A stretch of DNA of 64,000 nucleotides. Origin: Hydromicrobium sp964415365 (GTDB lineage: Bacteria; Actinomycetota; Humimicrobiia; Humimicrobiales; Humimicrobiaceae). Positions 43,186-52,657 of this stretch are shown in pieces. Below the pieces are notes generated by a model. That model was not told the DNA's origin. It did not search any database and was given only the letters and a program-made list of their open reading frames with translations. The translations under genes were made by a program, and so were the position numbers. The stretch is taken from the NCBI GenBank assembly GCA_964415365.1, contig CAYPYW010000006.1, forward strand, positions 33,146 to 97,145, written 5' to 3'. The number at the start of each line of letters is the position of its first letter. Positions within the stretch are counted from its first letter, which is position 1.

Positions 43186-44442
43186 ATGGATTTTGATTTA
43201 AAAGATATCAGTTTAGCTGGAGAAGGTAAAAACAAGATAGAATGGGCAGCAAGAGAAATGCCAGTACTAAAGGGGATAAGAGAAGAGTTTTCAAGAAATA
43301 AACCTCTCAAAAATCTGATTATAGGAGCCTGTCTCCATGTTACTTCAGAAACGGCGAATCTTATGATTACCTTAAAAGATGGAGGAGCTGATGTAGCTTT
43401 ATGTGCATCGAATCCTTTAAGCACCCAGGATGAAGTAGCAGCTTCACTGGTCAAAGATTTTGAAATAAAGGTATTTGCCATAAAAGGTGAGGATAATAAA
43501 ACCTATTACCGTCATATAAATAGTGTCCTTGACACCGGTCCCCAGGTCACAATGGATGATGGAGCAGACTTGATTTCGACCATCCACAGCAGTAGAAAGG
43601 AGTTATTGAAAAGAGTATATGGAGGCACTGAAGAGACGACAACCGGAGTTATAAGGCTCAAGAGCATGGAAAAAAAAGGTGTGCTTTTTTACCCAATCAT
43701 TGCCGTAAATGAGGCAAAGACCAAACATTTTTTTGATAATAGGTATGGAACCGGACAGAGCACCATTGATGGAATCCTGAGGGCAACTAACATTTTGCTG
43801 GCAGGCAAGAAGTTTGTAATATCTGGTTATGGCTGGTGCGGAAGAGGAGTGGCCATGAGAGCAAAAGGAATGGGTGCTTCTGTGATAATATTGGAAGTGG
43901 ATCCTCTGAAAGCATTGGAAGCCAAGTTAGATGGGTTTGATGTAATGAGTTCCCAGGAAGCTGCAAAAGTAGGGGATATTTTCTTGTCGGTTACCGGTGA
44001 TAAAAATGTGATAGGAGAGACGATTTTAACAAGTTGTAAGGATGGTGTGATTTTAGCTAATTCCGGTCATTTTGATGCCGAGATTGATTTGAATTATCTC
44101 AAGAAAAATAGCAAGTCAAAAAGAAAAGTCAGAGCTTTTGTTGAGGAATATCTTATGAAAGACGGCAGGAAGATTTATGTTCTTGCTGAGGGAAGATTGG
44201 TGAACCTGAGTGCAGCAGAAGGCCATCCAGCCAGTGTTATGGATATGAGTTTTGCAAACCAGGCTTTAAGCGCAAAATATATTTTTGAAAATAACAGCAG
44301 TCTTTCAAAAAAGGTTTATGCTGTTCCCGAAGAGATTGACAGGAAGATAGCAGAACTTAAACTGAAGAGCATGGGAGTCGAAATAGATATATTAACACCT
44401 GAACAGGAGGAATATCTTAGTTCATGGGAGGTGGGGACATAG
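43186..44442 (+). CDS. ahcY: Adenosylhomocysteinase
   Basis: 418 residues. It hydrolyses S-adenosylhomocysteine to adenosine and homocysteine, removing the inhibitor made by methyltransferases. Landmarks: LHVTSETANLMITLKDGGADV, CASNPLSTQDEVAA, TTGVIRLKSM, NEAKTKHFFDNRYGTGQST and the NAD loop ISGYGWCGRGVAMRAKGMGA. It is the archaeal/actinobacterial-length form. AAGGAAG at about 43173 places the ATG at 43186, though the frame also runs back to a TTG overlapping the preceding stop. Confidence 0.92.
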   Translation: MDFDLKDISLAGEGKNKIEWAAREMPVLKGIREEFSRNKPLKNLIIGACLHVTSETANLMITLKDGGADVALCASNPLSTQDEVAASLVKDFEIKVFAIKGEDNKTYYRHINSVLDTGPQVTMDDGADLISTIHSSRKELLKRVYGGTEETTTGVIRLKSMEKKGVLFYPIIAVNEAKTKHFFDNRYGTGQSTIDGILRATNILLAGKKFVISGYGWCGRGVAMRAKGMGASVIILEVDPLKALEAKLDGFDVMSSQEAAKVGDIFLSVTGDKNVIGETILTSCKDGVILANSGHFDAEIDLNYLKKNSKSKRKVRAFVEEYLMKDGRKIYVLAEGRLVNLSAAEGHPASVMDMSFANQALSAKYIFENNSSLSKKVYAVPEEIDRKIAELKLKSMGVEIDILTPEQEEYLSSWEVGT

Positions 44443-45518
44443 ACAGCCGTTATCCGGTAGAGAGTAGAGCACGCACCCTCAAATGGGAAAGATATGCTTT
44501 AAAATTAATAGACCAGAGAAAGCTCCCCTTTAAAAAAATATATGTGACCTGTAAATCAGCGGAAAGTGTAGCTAATGCCATAAAAGATATGGTTGTAAGG
44601 GGAGCTCCTGCAATTGGAGTCGCTGCTGGTTATGGCATTGCGCTGGCAGCGTTGAAATTTAAAGGAAAAAATAAGGAAAAGTTCATTAGTCATATAAATG
44701 AGAGCATAAAATTGCTTTCCGGAGCGCGACCGACGGCTGTAAATTTATTCTGGGCGCTGGATAGGATGAAAAAAGTTCTGGCCAGCAGTAGAAATCTGGA
44801 GGTTGACGGAATTAAAAATAGATTGATCGAGGAAGCTATAGGAATTGAAAAACAGGATCTGGAGATTAACTGGAAAATTGGCCAGAATGGAGAGAAGATC
44901 TTTGAAGAAGTAAACAGTAAAATTAAAATTCTCACTCACTGTAATGCAGGAGCACTGGCGACTTCAGGTTATGGTACTGCACTTGCGGTGATAAGAAGTT
45001 TAAGTGCAAAGGGAAAGATAGCAAATGTAATAGTGGACGAAACAAGGCCATTTCTCCAGGGGGCGAGACTTACAGCCTGGGAACTTCATCAGGAAAAAAT
45101 TCCTTTTTTTATTATATCCGATAATATGGCCGGATACTTTATGTCAAGGGGAGATGTCGATGCAGTTCTGGTCGGTGCAGACAGAATAGCTTCAAATGGT
45201 GATACGGCAAATAAGATAGGGACTTTAAGTTTATCCATACTTGCCGGATATTACAGGATACCATTCTATGTTGCTGCCCCAATTTCAACTGTTGATATAA
45301 AAATAAAAAGTGGAGATAATATTCCTATAGAGTATAGAGATAAAAAAGAAGTGAGAGAGGTCTTGGGTAAAGTTATCATACCGAAATTTATGGCTGTAGA
45401 AAATCCTGCTTTTGATGTTACACCGGCTGGTAATATAACCGCGATTATAACTGAAAGTGGTGTGATCTATCCTCCTTATAAAAAGAATATCGGTAAAATT
45501 TTTAAAAGTAAGGGATAA
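44424..45518 (+). CDS. mtnA: S-methyl-5-thioribose-1-phosphate isomerase
   Basis: 364 residues. eIF2B-alpha-like isomerase of the methionine salvage route. MVVRGAPAIGVAAGYGIALA, THCNAGALATSGYGTALAV (catalytic Cys), DETRPFLQGARLTAWEL and GADRIASNGDTANKIGT (catalytic Asp) are all intact. The ATG overlaps the end of ahcY by 19 bases, and AGGAGG lies within ahcY about 12 bases before it. Salvage partners are not seen nearby. It pairs well with AhcY for recycling SAM by-products. Confidence 0.9.
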   Translation: MGGGDIDSRYPVESRARTLKWERYALKLIDQRKLPFKKIYVTCKSAESVANAIKDMVVRGAPAIGVAAGYGIALAALKFKGKNKEKFISHINESIKLLSGARPTAVNLFWALDRMKKVLASSRNLEVDGIKNRLIEEAIGIEKQDLEINWKIGQNGEKIFEEVNSKIKILTHCNAGALATSGYGTALAVIRSLSAKGKIANVIVDETRPFLQGARLTAWELHQEKIPFFIISDNMAGYFMSRGDVDAVLVGADRIASNGDTANKIGTLSLSILAGYYRIPFYVAAPISTVDIKIKSGDNIPIEYRDKKEVREVLGKVIIPKFMAVENPAFDVTPAGNITAIITESGVIYPPYKKNIGKIFKSKG

Positions 45519-45543
45519 ATAATGGAGGCAGTGTCGGGTTACA

Positions 45544-46680
45544 ATGAATAAGAACAAAGCCATGGTACTGGCGGCAGGTCTTGGGACAAGACTCCGGCCA
45601 CTTACTGACTTAATTTCTAAGCCGATGGCTCCTATAGTTAACAGGCCGGTTATGGAGCATATCGTAAGACTTATGGTAGAACATAATTTTAATGATGTTG
45701 TTTGTAACCTTCACTGGTATCCGGATGAGATAAAAAATTATTTTGGAGACGGATCGAGATGGGGAGTAAACATAGTTTATTCGTATGAGGAAGAACTGCT
45801 TGGAACTGCAGGAGGGATGAAGAATGTAGAGGATTTTTTCGGAAACAATACTTTTTTGGTTATGAGCGGTGATGCTCTTACCGACATTGATTTAACTGAC
45901 GCTGCAGAATTTCACAAAAAAAAAGGTGGTGTGGCTACCCTTGTTTTGACTGAAGTGGAGGATACGTCTCAATATGGGGTGGTACTACTGGATGATGAAA
46001 AGAGAATAAGAGGTTTTCAGGAGAAGCCTTTAGGTGGCGAAGCGGAATCAAATCTGGCAAACAGTGGAATATATATTTTTGAGCCAGAAATCTTCAATTA
46101 TTTACCTCCCAAAGGGCAATTTTGTGATTTTGGCAAGAACCTCTTTCCGGATCTATTGAAAAAAAATGTTTTATATTACGGTTACTGTCACCGTCAATAC
46201 TGGAATGATGTAGGAAGTCTGGACCAGTATCAGCAGGGTAATTTTGATGCACTTGAAGGTAAAGTTAAGGTCAGCATTCCCGGAAAAGAAATTAGAGAAG
46301 GGGTCTGGGTAGGAAAGAATTGTAAAATTCAGGAAGGGGTAGTAATAATCCCCCCGGTATGTATCGGGGATAATTGTACCATAAAAAAGGATGCAAAGCT
46401 TTTTGGTCCTATAATTCTGGGTAACAACACGATTGTAGATGAAAGAGCAGTTTTATATAGGGGTATAAAGTGGGGTAGTGGTTATATAGGAAAAGATGCT
46501 TCTTTGATAGGCGCGATCACGGGATACAACGCAAAAATAAAAGACAAAGCTTCCATTCTGGAAAAGGCGGTCATAGGCTCCAGAAGTATTATAAAGGATG
46601 GAATAAAAATTCATCCAAGTGTAAAGATTATGTCAGATAAAGTAATTGATATTGATACAGAAAATACCACGGAAAATTAA
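45544..46680 (+). CDS. Sugar nucleotidyltransferase, second GDP-mannose pyrophosphorylase-like enzyme
   Basis: 378 residues. MVLAAGLGTRLRPLTDLISKPMAPIVNRP is the NTP loop, FLVMSGDALTDIDLT the metal Asp, ETVEDTSQYGVV-like TEVEDTSQYGVVLLD and WNDVGSLDQYQQGN the sugar-binding parts. Beta-helix repeats close the protein (WVGKNCKIQEGVVI, AVLYRGIKWGSGYIG). It is similar throughout to the enzyme at 38418-39536. Two such enzymes imply either two donor sugars or isoenzymes. Confidence 0.75.
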   Translation: MNKNKAMVLAAGLGTRLRPLTDLISKPMAPIVNRPVMEHIVRLMVEHNFNDVVCNLHWYPDEIKNYFGDGSRWGVNIVYSYEEELLGTAGGMKNVEDFFGNNTFLVMSGDALTDIDLTDAAEFHKKKGGVATLVLTEVEDTSQYGVVLLDDEKRIRGFQEKPLGGEAESNLANSGIYIFEPEIFNYLPPKGQFCDFGKNLFPDLLKKNVLYYGYCHRQYWNDVGSLDQYQQGNFDALEGKVKVSIPGKEIREGVWVGKNCKIQEGVVIIPPVCIGDNCTIKKDAKLFGPIILGNNTIVDERAVLYRGIKWGSGYIGKDASLIGAITGYNAKIKDKASILEKAVIGSRSIIKDGIKIHPSVKIMSDKVIDIDTENTTEN

Positions 46681-47356
46681 TAAAAATTTTATAAATATTT
46701 TCAAAGATATTGTTATCCCACCCTTGTGTGCTGTCTGTGGAAAAATTAGTCCCGAGTTACTCTGCCAGCAATGCGTATCCAAAATTGAAGAGATTGATGA
46801 TAAAATATGCAGTTATTGCGGTAGACCACTATCCGGAATTGGTCTGGATGATGAAATGTGTAATTTTTGCAAGAATGAGGATTTCAATTTTTACAGACAC
46901 AGGAGTTTTACCGCATATAGTGGAGGAATAAAAAAAATAATAAGAAAATACAAATATAATAAAATATATGATCTAAGGGAAGTTATTACCAGATTTCTAA
47001 AACAGGTTTATGTTAGAAATTATAAATATGAGAAAATTGATTACATAGAAACGGTTCCCGGCAAACATATGGAAATACTATGCAGGTTATTATCAAAGTT
47101 AATTAAAATTCCTTTTACTGGTAATATATTAAGGGTAAAGAAAATTATAAAGCAGCAAGGTCTTGATTTTATACAAAGAAAAAACAATATAAAAGGAGCA
47201 TTTAAAGTAAAAAATTGTCTCTTATACTCGGGTAAAAATCTGTTGCTGGTGGATGACGTCTGGACTACCGGGAGTACACTGGTAGAAATTAGCGGTATTT
47301 TAAAAAAAGCGAATGCAGATAAAATTTATTTATTAACTCTGGCCAGGGGGATATAA
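46646..47356 (+). CDS. ComF-family phosphoribosyltransferase
   Basis: 236 residues. Two zinc-binding CxxC pairs (CAVCGK and CQQC; CSYCGRP and CNFCKN) in the N-terminal third and a PRPP loop LLLVDDVWTTGSTLVE at about 209 are the family pattern. In naturally competent bacteria ComF helps take up DNA; elsewhere its role is not settled. The reading frame overlaps the previous gene by 35 bases, so the true start could be later (an internal start is not obvious). The location just before hpf and secA matches Gram-positive gene order. Confidence 0.78.
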   Translation: MILIQKIPRKINKNFINIFKDIVIPPLCAVCGKISPELLCQQCVSKIEEIDDKICSYCGRPLSGIGLDDEMCNFCKNEDFNFYRHRSFTAYSGGIKKIIRKYKYNKIYDLREVITRFLKQVYVRNYKYEKIDYIETVPGKHMEILCRLLSKLIKIPFTGNILRVKKIIKQQGLDFIQRKNNIKGAFKVKNCLLYSGKNLLLVDDVWTTGSTLVEISGILKKANADKIYLLTLARGI

Positions 47357-47361
47357 TCGGA

Positions 47362-47577
47362 GTGACAAGGTTAAAGGGAATTGTGAAATGGTTTAGTCCT
47401 GAGAATGGGTTCGGCTTTATAGAAGCAGAATCAAAAGAAGCTGGAGATATTTTTGTAAATTACTCTTCTATTGAGGTAGATGGGTTCAAGACATTGAAAA
47501 AAGGCCAGAAGGTAGAATTTGAGTTTGAAAAAGACGAGAGGGGTAATATAGCAAAGAGAGTTATAGTAATAAAGTAA
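47362..47577 (+). CDS. Cold-shock domain protein
   Basis: 71 residues from a GTG start. KGIVKWFSPENGFGFIEAE is strand 1 with RNP1 (NGFGFI), DIFVNYSSIEVDGFKTLKKGQ holds RNP2 (DIFVNYSS), and VEFEFEKDERGNIAKRVIV closes the OB fold. It binds single-stranded RNA or DNA. It is slightly longer than the usual 66 residues and sits between comF and hpf. Confidence 0.87.
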   Translation: MTRLKGIVKWFSPENGFGFIEAESKEAGDIFVNYSSIEVDGFKTLKKGQKVEFEFEKDERGNIAKRVIVIK

Positions 47578-47648
47578 TATGTTTATAACTGTGTATTAGA
47601 TATTTTTGATATTAATTTTCCAATAAATGGAAAACAAGGAGGAAATGA

Positions 47649-48215
47649 GTGGAGTTTGTTATTAAAGGCAAGAACATTGAGTTAGATGAAAAAATCCGGA
47701 GCTATGTAGAGAGAAAAATTAAAAATAAGATAGTTAAAATTTTAGGTAAAGTAATAAAATTGGAAGTAAAGTTTACCTTTGAAAAAAATCCAAGGATTAA
47801 TTTAAATAATCTTGCGGAAGTCACTGTTTTTACAGGGGGAGCAGTTATTAGAGCAACTGATTCCGGAACCGATGTCTTTGAGGCTGTGGATAGAGTTAAC
47901 AGCAAATTGGAGAGACAGGTAAAAAAATATAGAGAAAAGTTAATAAGTAAGGGAAGGAAGGGCAATAACCGGAAGGAAGTTAGTGGAAGTGAGGATGTAA
48001 ATCGTGAAAATAGAGGTGTTGAAAGTGAAATTCAGAGGACAATAGTAAAGATGAAAACTTTTACTTTGAAACCAATAACTCCGGAAGAGGCAGTATTGCA
48101 AATGGAGTTACTGGGACATGATTTTTTTGTTTTTATTAATTCGAAAACCGAAAGAACTGCGGTAGTATATCGCAGGAAAGATAAAAATTACGGTTTGATA
48201 GAGCCTACTCTATGA
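47649..48215 (+). CDS. hpf: Ribosome hibernation promoting factor, long form
   Basis: 188 residues from a GTG with AGGAGG six bases upstream. The N-terminal domain (VIKGKNIELDEKIRSYVERKI, and AVIRATDSGTDVFEAVDRVNSKLERQ in parts) sits at the ribosomal A and P sites; the C-terminal domain (FTLKPITPEEAVLQMELLGHDFFVF in parts, with ELLGHDFFVFIN) drives 100S dimer formation in the long HPF class. The gene precedes secA, as in many Gram-positive bacteria. The linker is short. Confidence 0.9.
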   Translation: MEFVIKGKNIELDEKIRSYVERKIKNKIVKILGKVIKLEVKFTFEKNPRINLNNLAEVTVFTGGAVIRATDSGTDVFEAVDRVNSKLERQVKKYREKLISKGRKGNNRKEVSGSEDVNRENRGVESEIQRTIVKMKTFTLKPITPEEAVLQMELLGHDFFVFINSKTERTAVVYRRKDKNYGLIEPTL

Positions 48216-48246
48216 TTGAATTAATATAATGAGAAGGTGAAAGCAA

Positions 48247-50796
48247 ATGTTTGAGAAAATTGGAAACATTCTTAAATTTGGCGAAGGTAAAAAAATAAAA
48301 AAATATGAGGAAATAGTCAGTGTTGTAAATAATCTTGAGAAAGATATAAGCTCGCTTACAGACAGTCAGTTGGCTGCAAAAACTGGAGATTTTAAGCAGA
48401 GGTATGAGAAGGGAAAAAAACTGGAGGACTTGATGCCGGAAGCTTTTGCAGTGGTAAGGGAGGTAGCAAAAAGAACTCTTAATATGCGCCATTTTGATGT
48501 TCAGATACTGGGGGGCATTGTTCTTTTTGAAGGGAAAATTGCAGAAATGAAAACAGGTGAAGGCAAGACACTGGTAGCAACACTTCCCGTATACTTAAAC
48601 TCTTTTACTGGCAGGAGCACACATCTGGTGACGGTAAATGAGTATCTGGCAAAGAGAGACAGTGAATGGATGGGTGTGATATATAAGTTTCTGGGACTGA
48701 AAGTGGGTCTTATCCAGCATGAAATGCCCACCACCGAAAAAAAACAGCAATACCGTTCCGATGTAATACATGGTACCAATAATGAGTTTGGGTTTGATTA
48801 CCTGAGAGATAATATGGTGATGGATAAGGAAAGTATGGTACAGGATGGTCACTATTATGCTATTGTTGATGAAGTTGACAGTATTCTTATAGATGAAGCC
48901 AGAACTCCTCTTATTATTTCCGGAGTTGCTTATGGAACTACTGAAATCTACAGGAAGTTTGCGCAAGTGGTACCCCAGCTTAAAATAGATGAGGATTTTG
49001 AAGTAGACGAAAAAATGAGGACAGCAGCAATTACAGAGGAAGGGGTCGAAAAAGTTGAAAGGATGCTGGGTATAGAAAATTTATATAACCCCTCCAATTT
49101 TTTATACATACATGCCTTAAATCAATCTCTTAAAGCCTATCACTTATTTAAGAAAGATGTGGATTATATGCTAAAAGATGGCCAGATAGTTATTGTTGAC
49201 GAATTCACCGGAAGATTGATGCCGGGCAGAAGATACAGTGAAGGGCTGCATCAGGCAATAGAGGCTAAAGAAAGGGTGAAGGTCAAAGATGAGAATCAAA
49301 CGCTTGCTACAATCACTATTCAAAATTATTTTAGAATGTATGATAAACTGGCAGGCATGACCGGTACTGCACTGACCGAAGCAGCTGAATTCAGGCATAT
49401 TTATAATCTTGAGACTGTGGTTATACCTACCAATAAGCCAATGATAAGAGATGATCTTCCTGATTTAATTTATAAAACTGAACAGGTCAAATTTAATAAT
49501 GTGGTAGAGTATATAGTTTCCAGATATGAGAAGGCCCAGCCGGTGCTGGTGGGAACTATATCTATTGAAAAATCCGAAAGACTTTCCGGTATGTTGAAGA
49601 GGAGAGGTATACCCCATGAAGTTCTAAATGCAAGATACCATGAAAAAGAGGCAGAAATTATTGCCAAGGCTGGCCAGAAAAATGCAGTTACAATTGCAAC
49701 CAATATGGCAGGAAGAGGTACAGATATAGTCCTTGGTGAAGGGGTAGTTGAGCTCGGTGGCCTTCATGTGCTGGGAACTGAAAGGCATGAAAGCAGGAGA
49801 ATTGATAACCAGCTCAGAGGTAGAAGCGGCCGGCAGGGAGATATTGGTTCAAGCCAGTTTTATCTAAGCACGGAAGATGATTTGCTGAGGCTTTTTGGGT
49901 CGGAAAGAATTTACAGGGTAATGGAGGCATTTAATTTCCCGGATGATTTACCGATACAGCATTCTATGATAAATAGGTCTATCGAAAACGCCCAGAGGCA
50001 AGTAGAAGGGAGAAATTTTGAAATAAGAAAGCATGTTCTTGAGTATGATGATGTTATGAATAAGCAGAGAGAAGTAATTTACGTTAGAAGAAAAAATATT
50101 TTAGAAGAAGAGAACTTAAGATCAGTGGCTCTTGACATGATTAAGGATGTAATAGCAAAGAGTGTTGATATTCATATAAATCCAAGTGATTATCCGGAGA
50201 ATTGGGATTTAGACCCATTGTCTAATTATATGAATCCTTTGTTTTCCGGGGATATTGTGGCTGATGTTGTGGACAAGAAAAAATTGGGTGAGGATAAATG
50301 GAGTATTAATGTCTTAAAAGAAAAATTGACAGAGAAAGCTTATCAAATTTACGAGGAAAGAGAAAATAACTATTCCTCCCCGGTTATAAGAAAATTGGAA
50401 AGGATAGTAATGCTGAATGTTATAGACAGCATGTGGAGAGGTCATCTTCTGGAAATGGATTATCTGAAGGAAGGTATAGGCCTTAGAGCTATCGGTCAGA
50501 TGGATCCACTAGTCGAATATAAAAGGGAGGCATTTAATTTATTTAAAGATCTTATAGAAGAAATAAAATTTGATACAGTAAGATTACTATATAACGTCAA
50601 GATAGTTACTAGAGAGGGGCAGGAAAAACAAAAGGCTGTAGGGGATAGTGAAGTGAAAAATATAGTTGCCGGCAGGTCCTCAGGGTCCGGAGTGAAAACT
50701 TTACAGGCAAAACCTGTGACTACAAAAAAAATTGGAAGAAATGAACCCTGCCCCTGTGGGAGTGGGAAAAAATATAAGAAATGCTGTGGAAGATAA
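48247..50796 (+). CDS. secA: Protein translocase ATPase SecA
   Basis: 849 residues, full length. Walker A is in AEMKTGEGKTLVATL (about 100), DEVDSILIDEARTPLIISG gives the DEAD-like box (DSILIDEARTPL, about 207), and ATNMAGRGTDIVLGEG the second helicase domain. The zinc-binding tail ends in NEPCPCGSGKKYKKCC, which binds SecB and lipid. It drives Sec-dependent export of the secreted proteins in this window. Followed 25 bases later by prfB. Confidence 0.97.
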   Translation: MFEKIGNILKFGEGKKIKKYEEIVSVVNNLEKDISSLTDSQLAAKTGDFKQRYEKGKKLEDLMPEAFAVVREVAKRTLNMRHFDVQILGGIVLFEGKIAEMKTGEGKTLVATLPVYLNSFTGRSTHLVTVNEYLAKRDSEWMGVIYKFLGLKVGLIQHEMPTTEKKQQYRSDVIHGTNNEFGFDYLRDNMVMDKESMVQDGHYYAIVDEVDSILIDEARTPLIISGVAYGTTEIYRKFAQVVPQLKIDEDFEVDEKMRTAAITEEGVEKVERMLGIENLYNPSNFLYIHALNQSLKAYHLFKKDVDYMLKDGQIVIVDEFTGRLMPGRRYSEGLHQAIEAKERVKVKDENQTLATITIQNYFRMYDKLAGMTGTALTEAAEFRHIYNLETVVIPTNKPMIRDDLPDLIYKTEQVKFNNVVEYIVSRYEKAQPVLVGTISIEKSERLSGMLKRRGIPHEVLNARYHEKEAEIIAKAGQKNAVTIATNMAGRGTDIVLGEGVVELGGLHVLGTERHESRRIDNQLRGRSGRQGDIGSSQFYLSTEDDLLRLFGSERIYRVMEAFNFPDDLPIQHSMINRSIENAQRQVEGRNFEIRKHVLEYDDVMNKQREVIYVRRKNILEEENLRSVALDMIKDVIAKSVDIHINPSDYPENWDLDPLSNYMNPLFSGDIVADVVDKKKLGEDKWSINVLKEKLTEKAYQIYEERENNYSSPVIRKLERIVMLNVIDSMWRGHLLEMDYLKEGIGLRAIGQMDPLVEYKREAFNLFKDLIEEIKFDTVRLLYNVKIVTREGQEKQKAVGDSEVKNIVAGRSSGSGVKTLQAKPVTTKKIGRNEPCPCGSGKKYKKCCGR

Positions 50797-50821
50797 TATA
50801 AATGAATAAGCGGAGGATTTA

Positions 50822-51926
50822 ATGATAGAGGATTATAAATTGAGATTGGATAAATTGCTGCAAAAACTGGTTTTTTTACGGAACTGTCTTTGAAACGGAT
50901 AATAAAGTTGCCCGACTGGAAAAACTTCAAAATGAAACTCTTTCCGAAAAATTCTGGGAAGATCACAATAAAGCACAAAATATAACTCAGGAGATTGCTG
51001 AACTTAAAGAAACAGTTAGTGTTATTAAGAATTTAGAGGAAAAGGTGGAAGATGCTAACCTGGCACTGGAAATACTCGAAAGTGAAGAGGACAAGAGTCT
51101 GGAGAGGGAGCTGTCAGAAAATCTGGATAGTATCGGGAGTTCATTGAATAATCTTGAAGAAAAAGTGATTTTAAGCGGTAAATACGATTCTTATCCGGCA
51201 GTAGTAACTATTCATCCAGGAGCAGGAGGGACAGAATCACAGGATTGGGCCGAGATGTTACTTCGGATGTATACACGCTGGATAGACAGGAGAGGGTTTT
51301 CTTATAGTATTAATGATTATCAGATGGGTGAAGAGGCAGGGATAAAGAATGTGACCTTTACTGTTACTGGCAAAAATGCGTACGGTCTGCTGAAGTCAGA
51401 AAAAGGGATTCACAGGTTGGTCAGAATTTCACCTTTCGATTCTTCTAAACGAAGACATACTTCTTTTGCATCTGTGGATGTGATACCGTTTCTTGATAAA
51501 GATATTGATATAAAAATAAATAAAGAAGATTTAAAGATTGAGACCTTTAAATCAAGCAGTGCCGGAGGCCAGCATGTGAATGTGACTGATTCTGCGGTAA
51601 GGATTACGCATCTTCCTACCAATACCATAGTACAGTGCCAGAATGAGAGATCCCAGATGCTTAACAAACAGACCGCTATTCAGATTTTAAAATCAAAGCT
51701 ATTTGAGCTGGAAAGGAAAAAAAATATAGAAGAAATTGATAAGGTAAGAGGAGAGAAAAAAGAAATCGGATGGGGGAATCAAATCAGAAGCTATATTCTT
51801 CAACCATATCAGTTAATTAAAGATCATAGGACAGAAATTGAGATTGGAGATGTACAGTCAGTATTGGATGGCGGTATAGATTCGCTGATAAGAGGTTTTC
51901 TTGAAAAAAAGTTATACAAAGCGTAA
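50822..51926 (+). CDS. prfB: Peptide chain release factor 2, with programmed +1 frameshift
   Basis: Two frames make one 367-residue protein. ATG at 50822 (GGAGG upstream) reads 23 codons to CTT TGA at 50888-50893. A +1 slip on CTT-T moves to GAA at 50892 and continues to TAA at 51926. RF2 reads UGA, so the in-frame UGA makes the switch self-regulating. The SPF stop-recognition motif (RISPFDSS) and the GGQ motif (SAGGQHVNV) are present. The usual strong Shine-Dalgarno-like run a few bases before CTT is poor here; only ACGGAAC is seen. ORF callers see only 51045-51926. Confidence 0.92.
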
Positions 51927-51970
51927 ACTCTACATTATTAAAATTTGGGGGATAAAAGAGATAGTATGAG

Positions 51971-52657
51971 ATGAATATGATCGAATTTAAAAATGTCAGT
52001 AAGATATACGAGGACGATACTATTGCACTGAAAAATATTAGTCTGATTGTTAAAAAAGGAGAATTTCTTTTTTTAGTGGGCCCAAGCGGTTCGGGTAAGT
52101 CTACCTTTATGAAGTTGCTTATAAAAGAAATTGATGAAAGCGAAGGTAGTATATACATAGCGGGAAGAAATATTTGTAGTCTTAAAGCAAGCAGAATCCC
52201 TCAACTTAGAAGAAATATAGGGTGTGTGTTTCAGGATTTTAAACTTCTGCCAAACAAAACTGTCTTTGAAAATGTAGCATTTGCTCTTGAAGTTATAGGA
52301 AGACCGGCCTATGAGATAAAAATTCAGGTGCCACAAGTTTTAAAGCTTGTGGGTTTACATGGCAAAATAAATTCATACCCTTATCAACTATCGGGTGGCG
52401 AACAACAGAGAGTCTCTATTGCCAGGGCATTTGTTAACAGACCACCTATACTTCTTGCTGATGAACCTACCGGCAATCTGGATCCGGGGACATCAGAAGG
52501 GATTATGAAGATATTATCCCGGATAAATCTTATTGGAACTACGGTACTTATGGCTACACATGACCGCAATATTGTAAACTCGATGAGAAGAAGAGTAGTT
52601 GAACTGGAGGAAGGAGAAATAATCAGAGATCAGAAGAGAGGAGTGTATGGAGACTGA
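51971..52657 (+). CDS. ftsE: Cell division ATP-binding protein FtsE
   Basis: 228 residues. MIEFKNVSKIYEDDTIALKNIS starts the ABC domain; Walker A GPSGSGKST, signature LSGGEQQRVSIARAF and Walker B ILLADEPTGNLD are complete. FtsE powers FtsX, which switches on peptidoglycan hydrolases at the septum. The TGA ends one base into the FtsX start (TGATG), so translation is coupled. The first ATG of several close ones is used. Confidence 0.93.
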   Translation: MNMIEFKNVSKIYEDDTIALKNISLIVKKGEFLFLVGPSGSGKSTFMKLLIKEIDESEGSIYIAGRNICSLKASRIPQLRRNIGCVFQDFKLLPNKTVFENVAFALEVIGRPAYEIKIQVPQVLKLVGLHGKINSYPYQLSGGEQQRVSIARAFVNRPPILLADEPTGNLDPGTSEGIMKILSRINLIGTTVLMATHDRNIVNSMRRRVVELEEGEIIRDQKRGVYGD

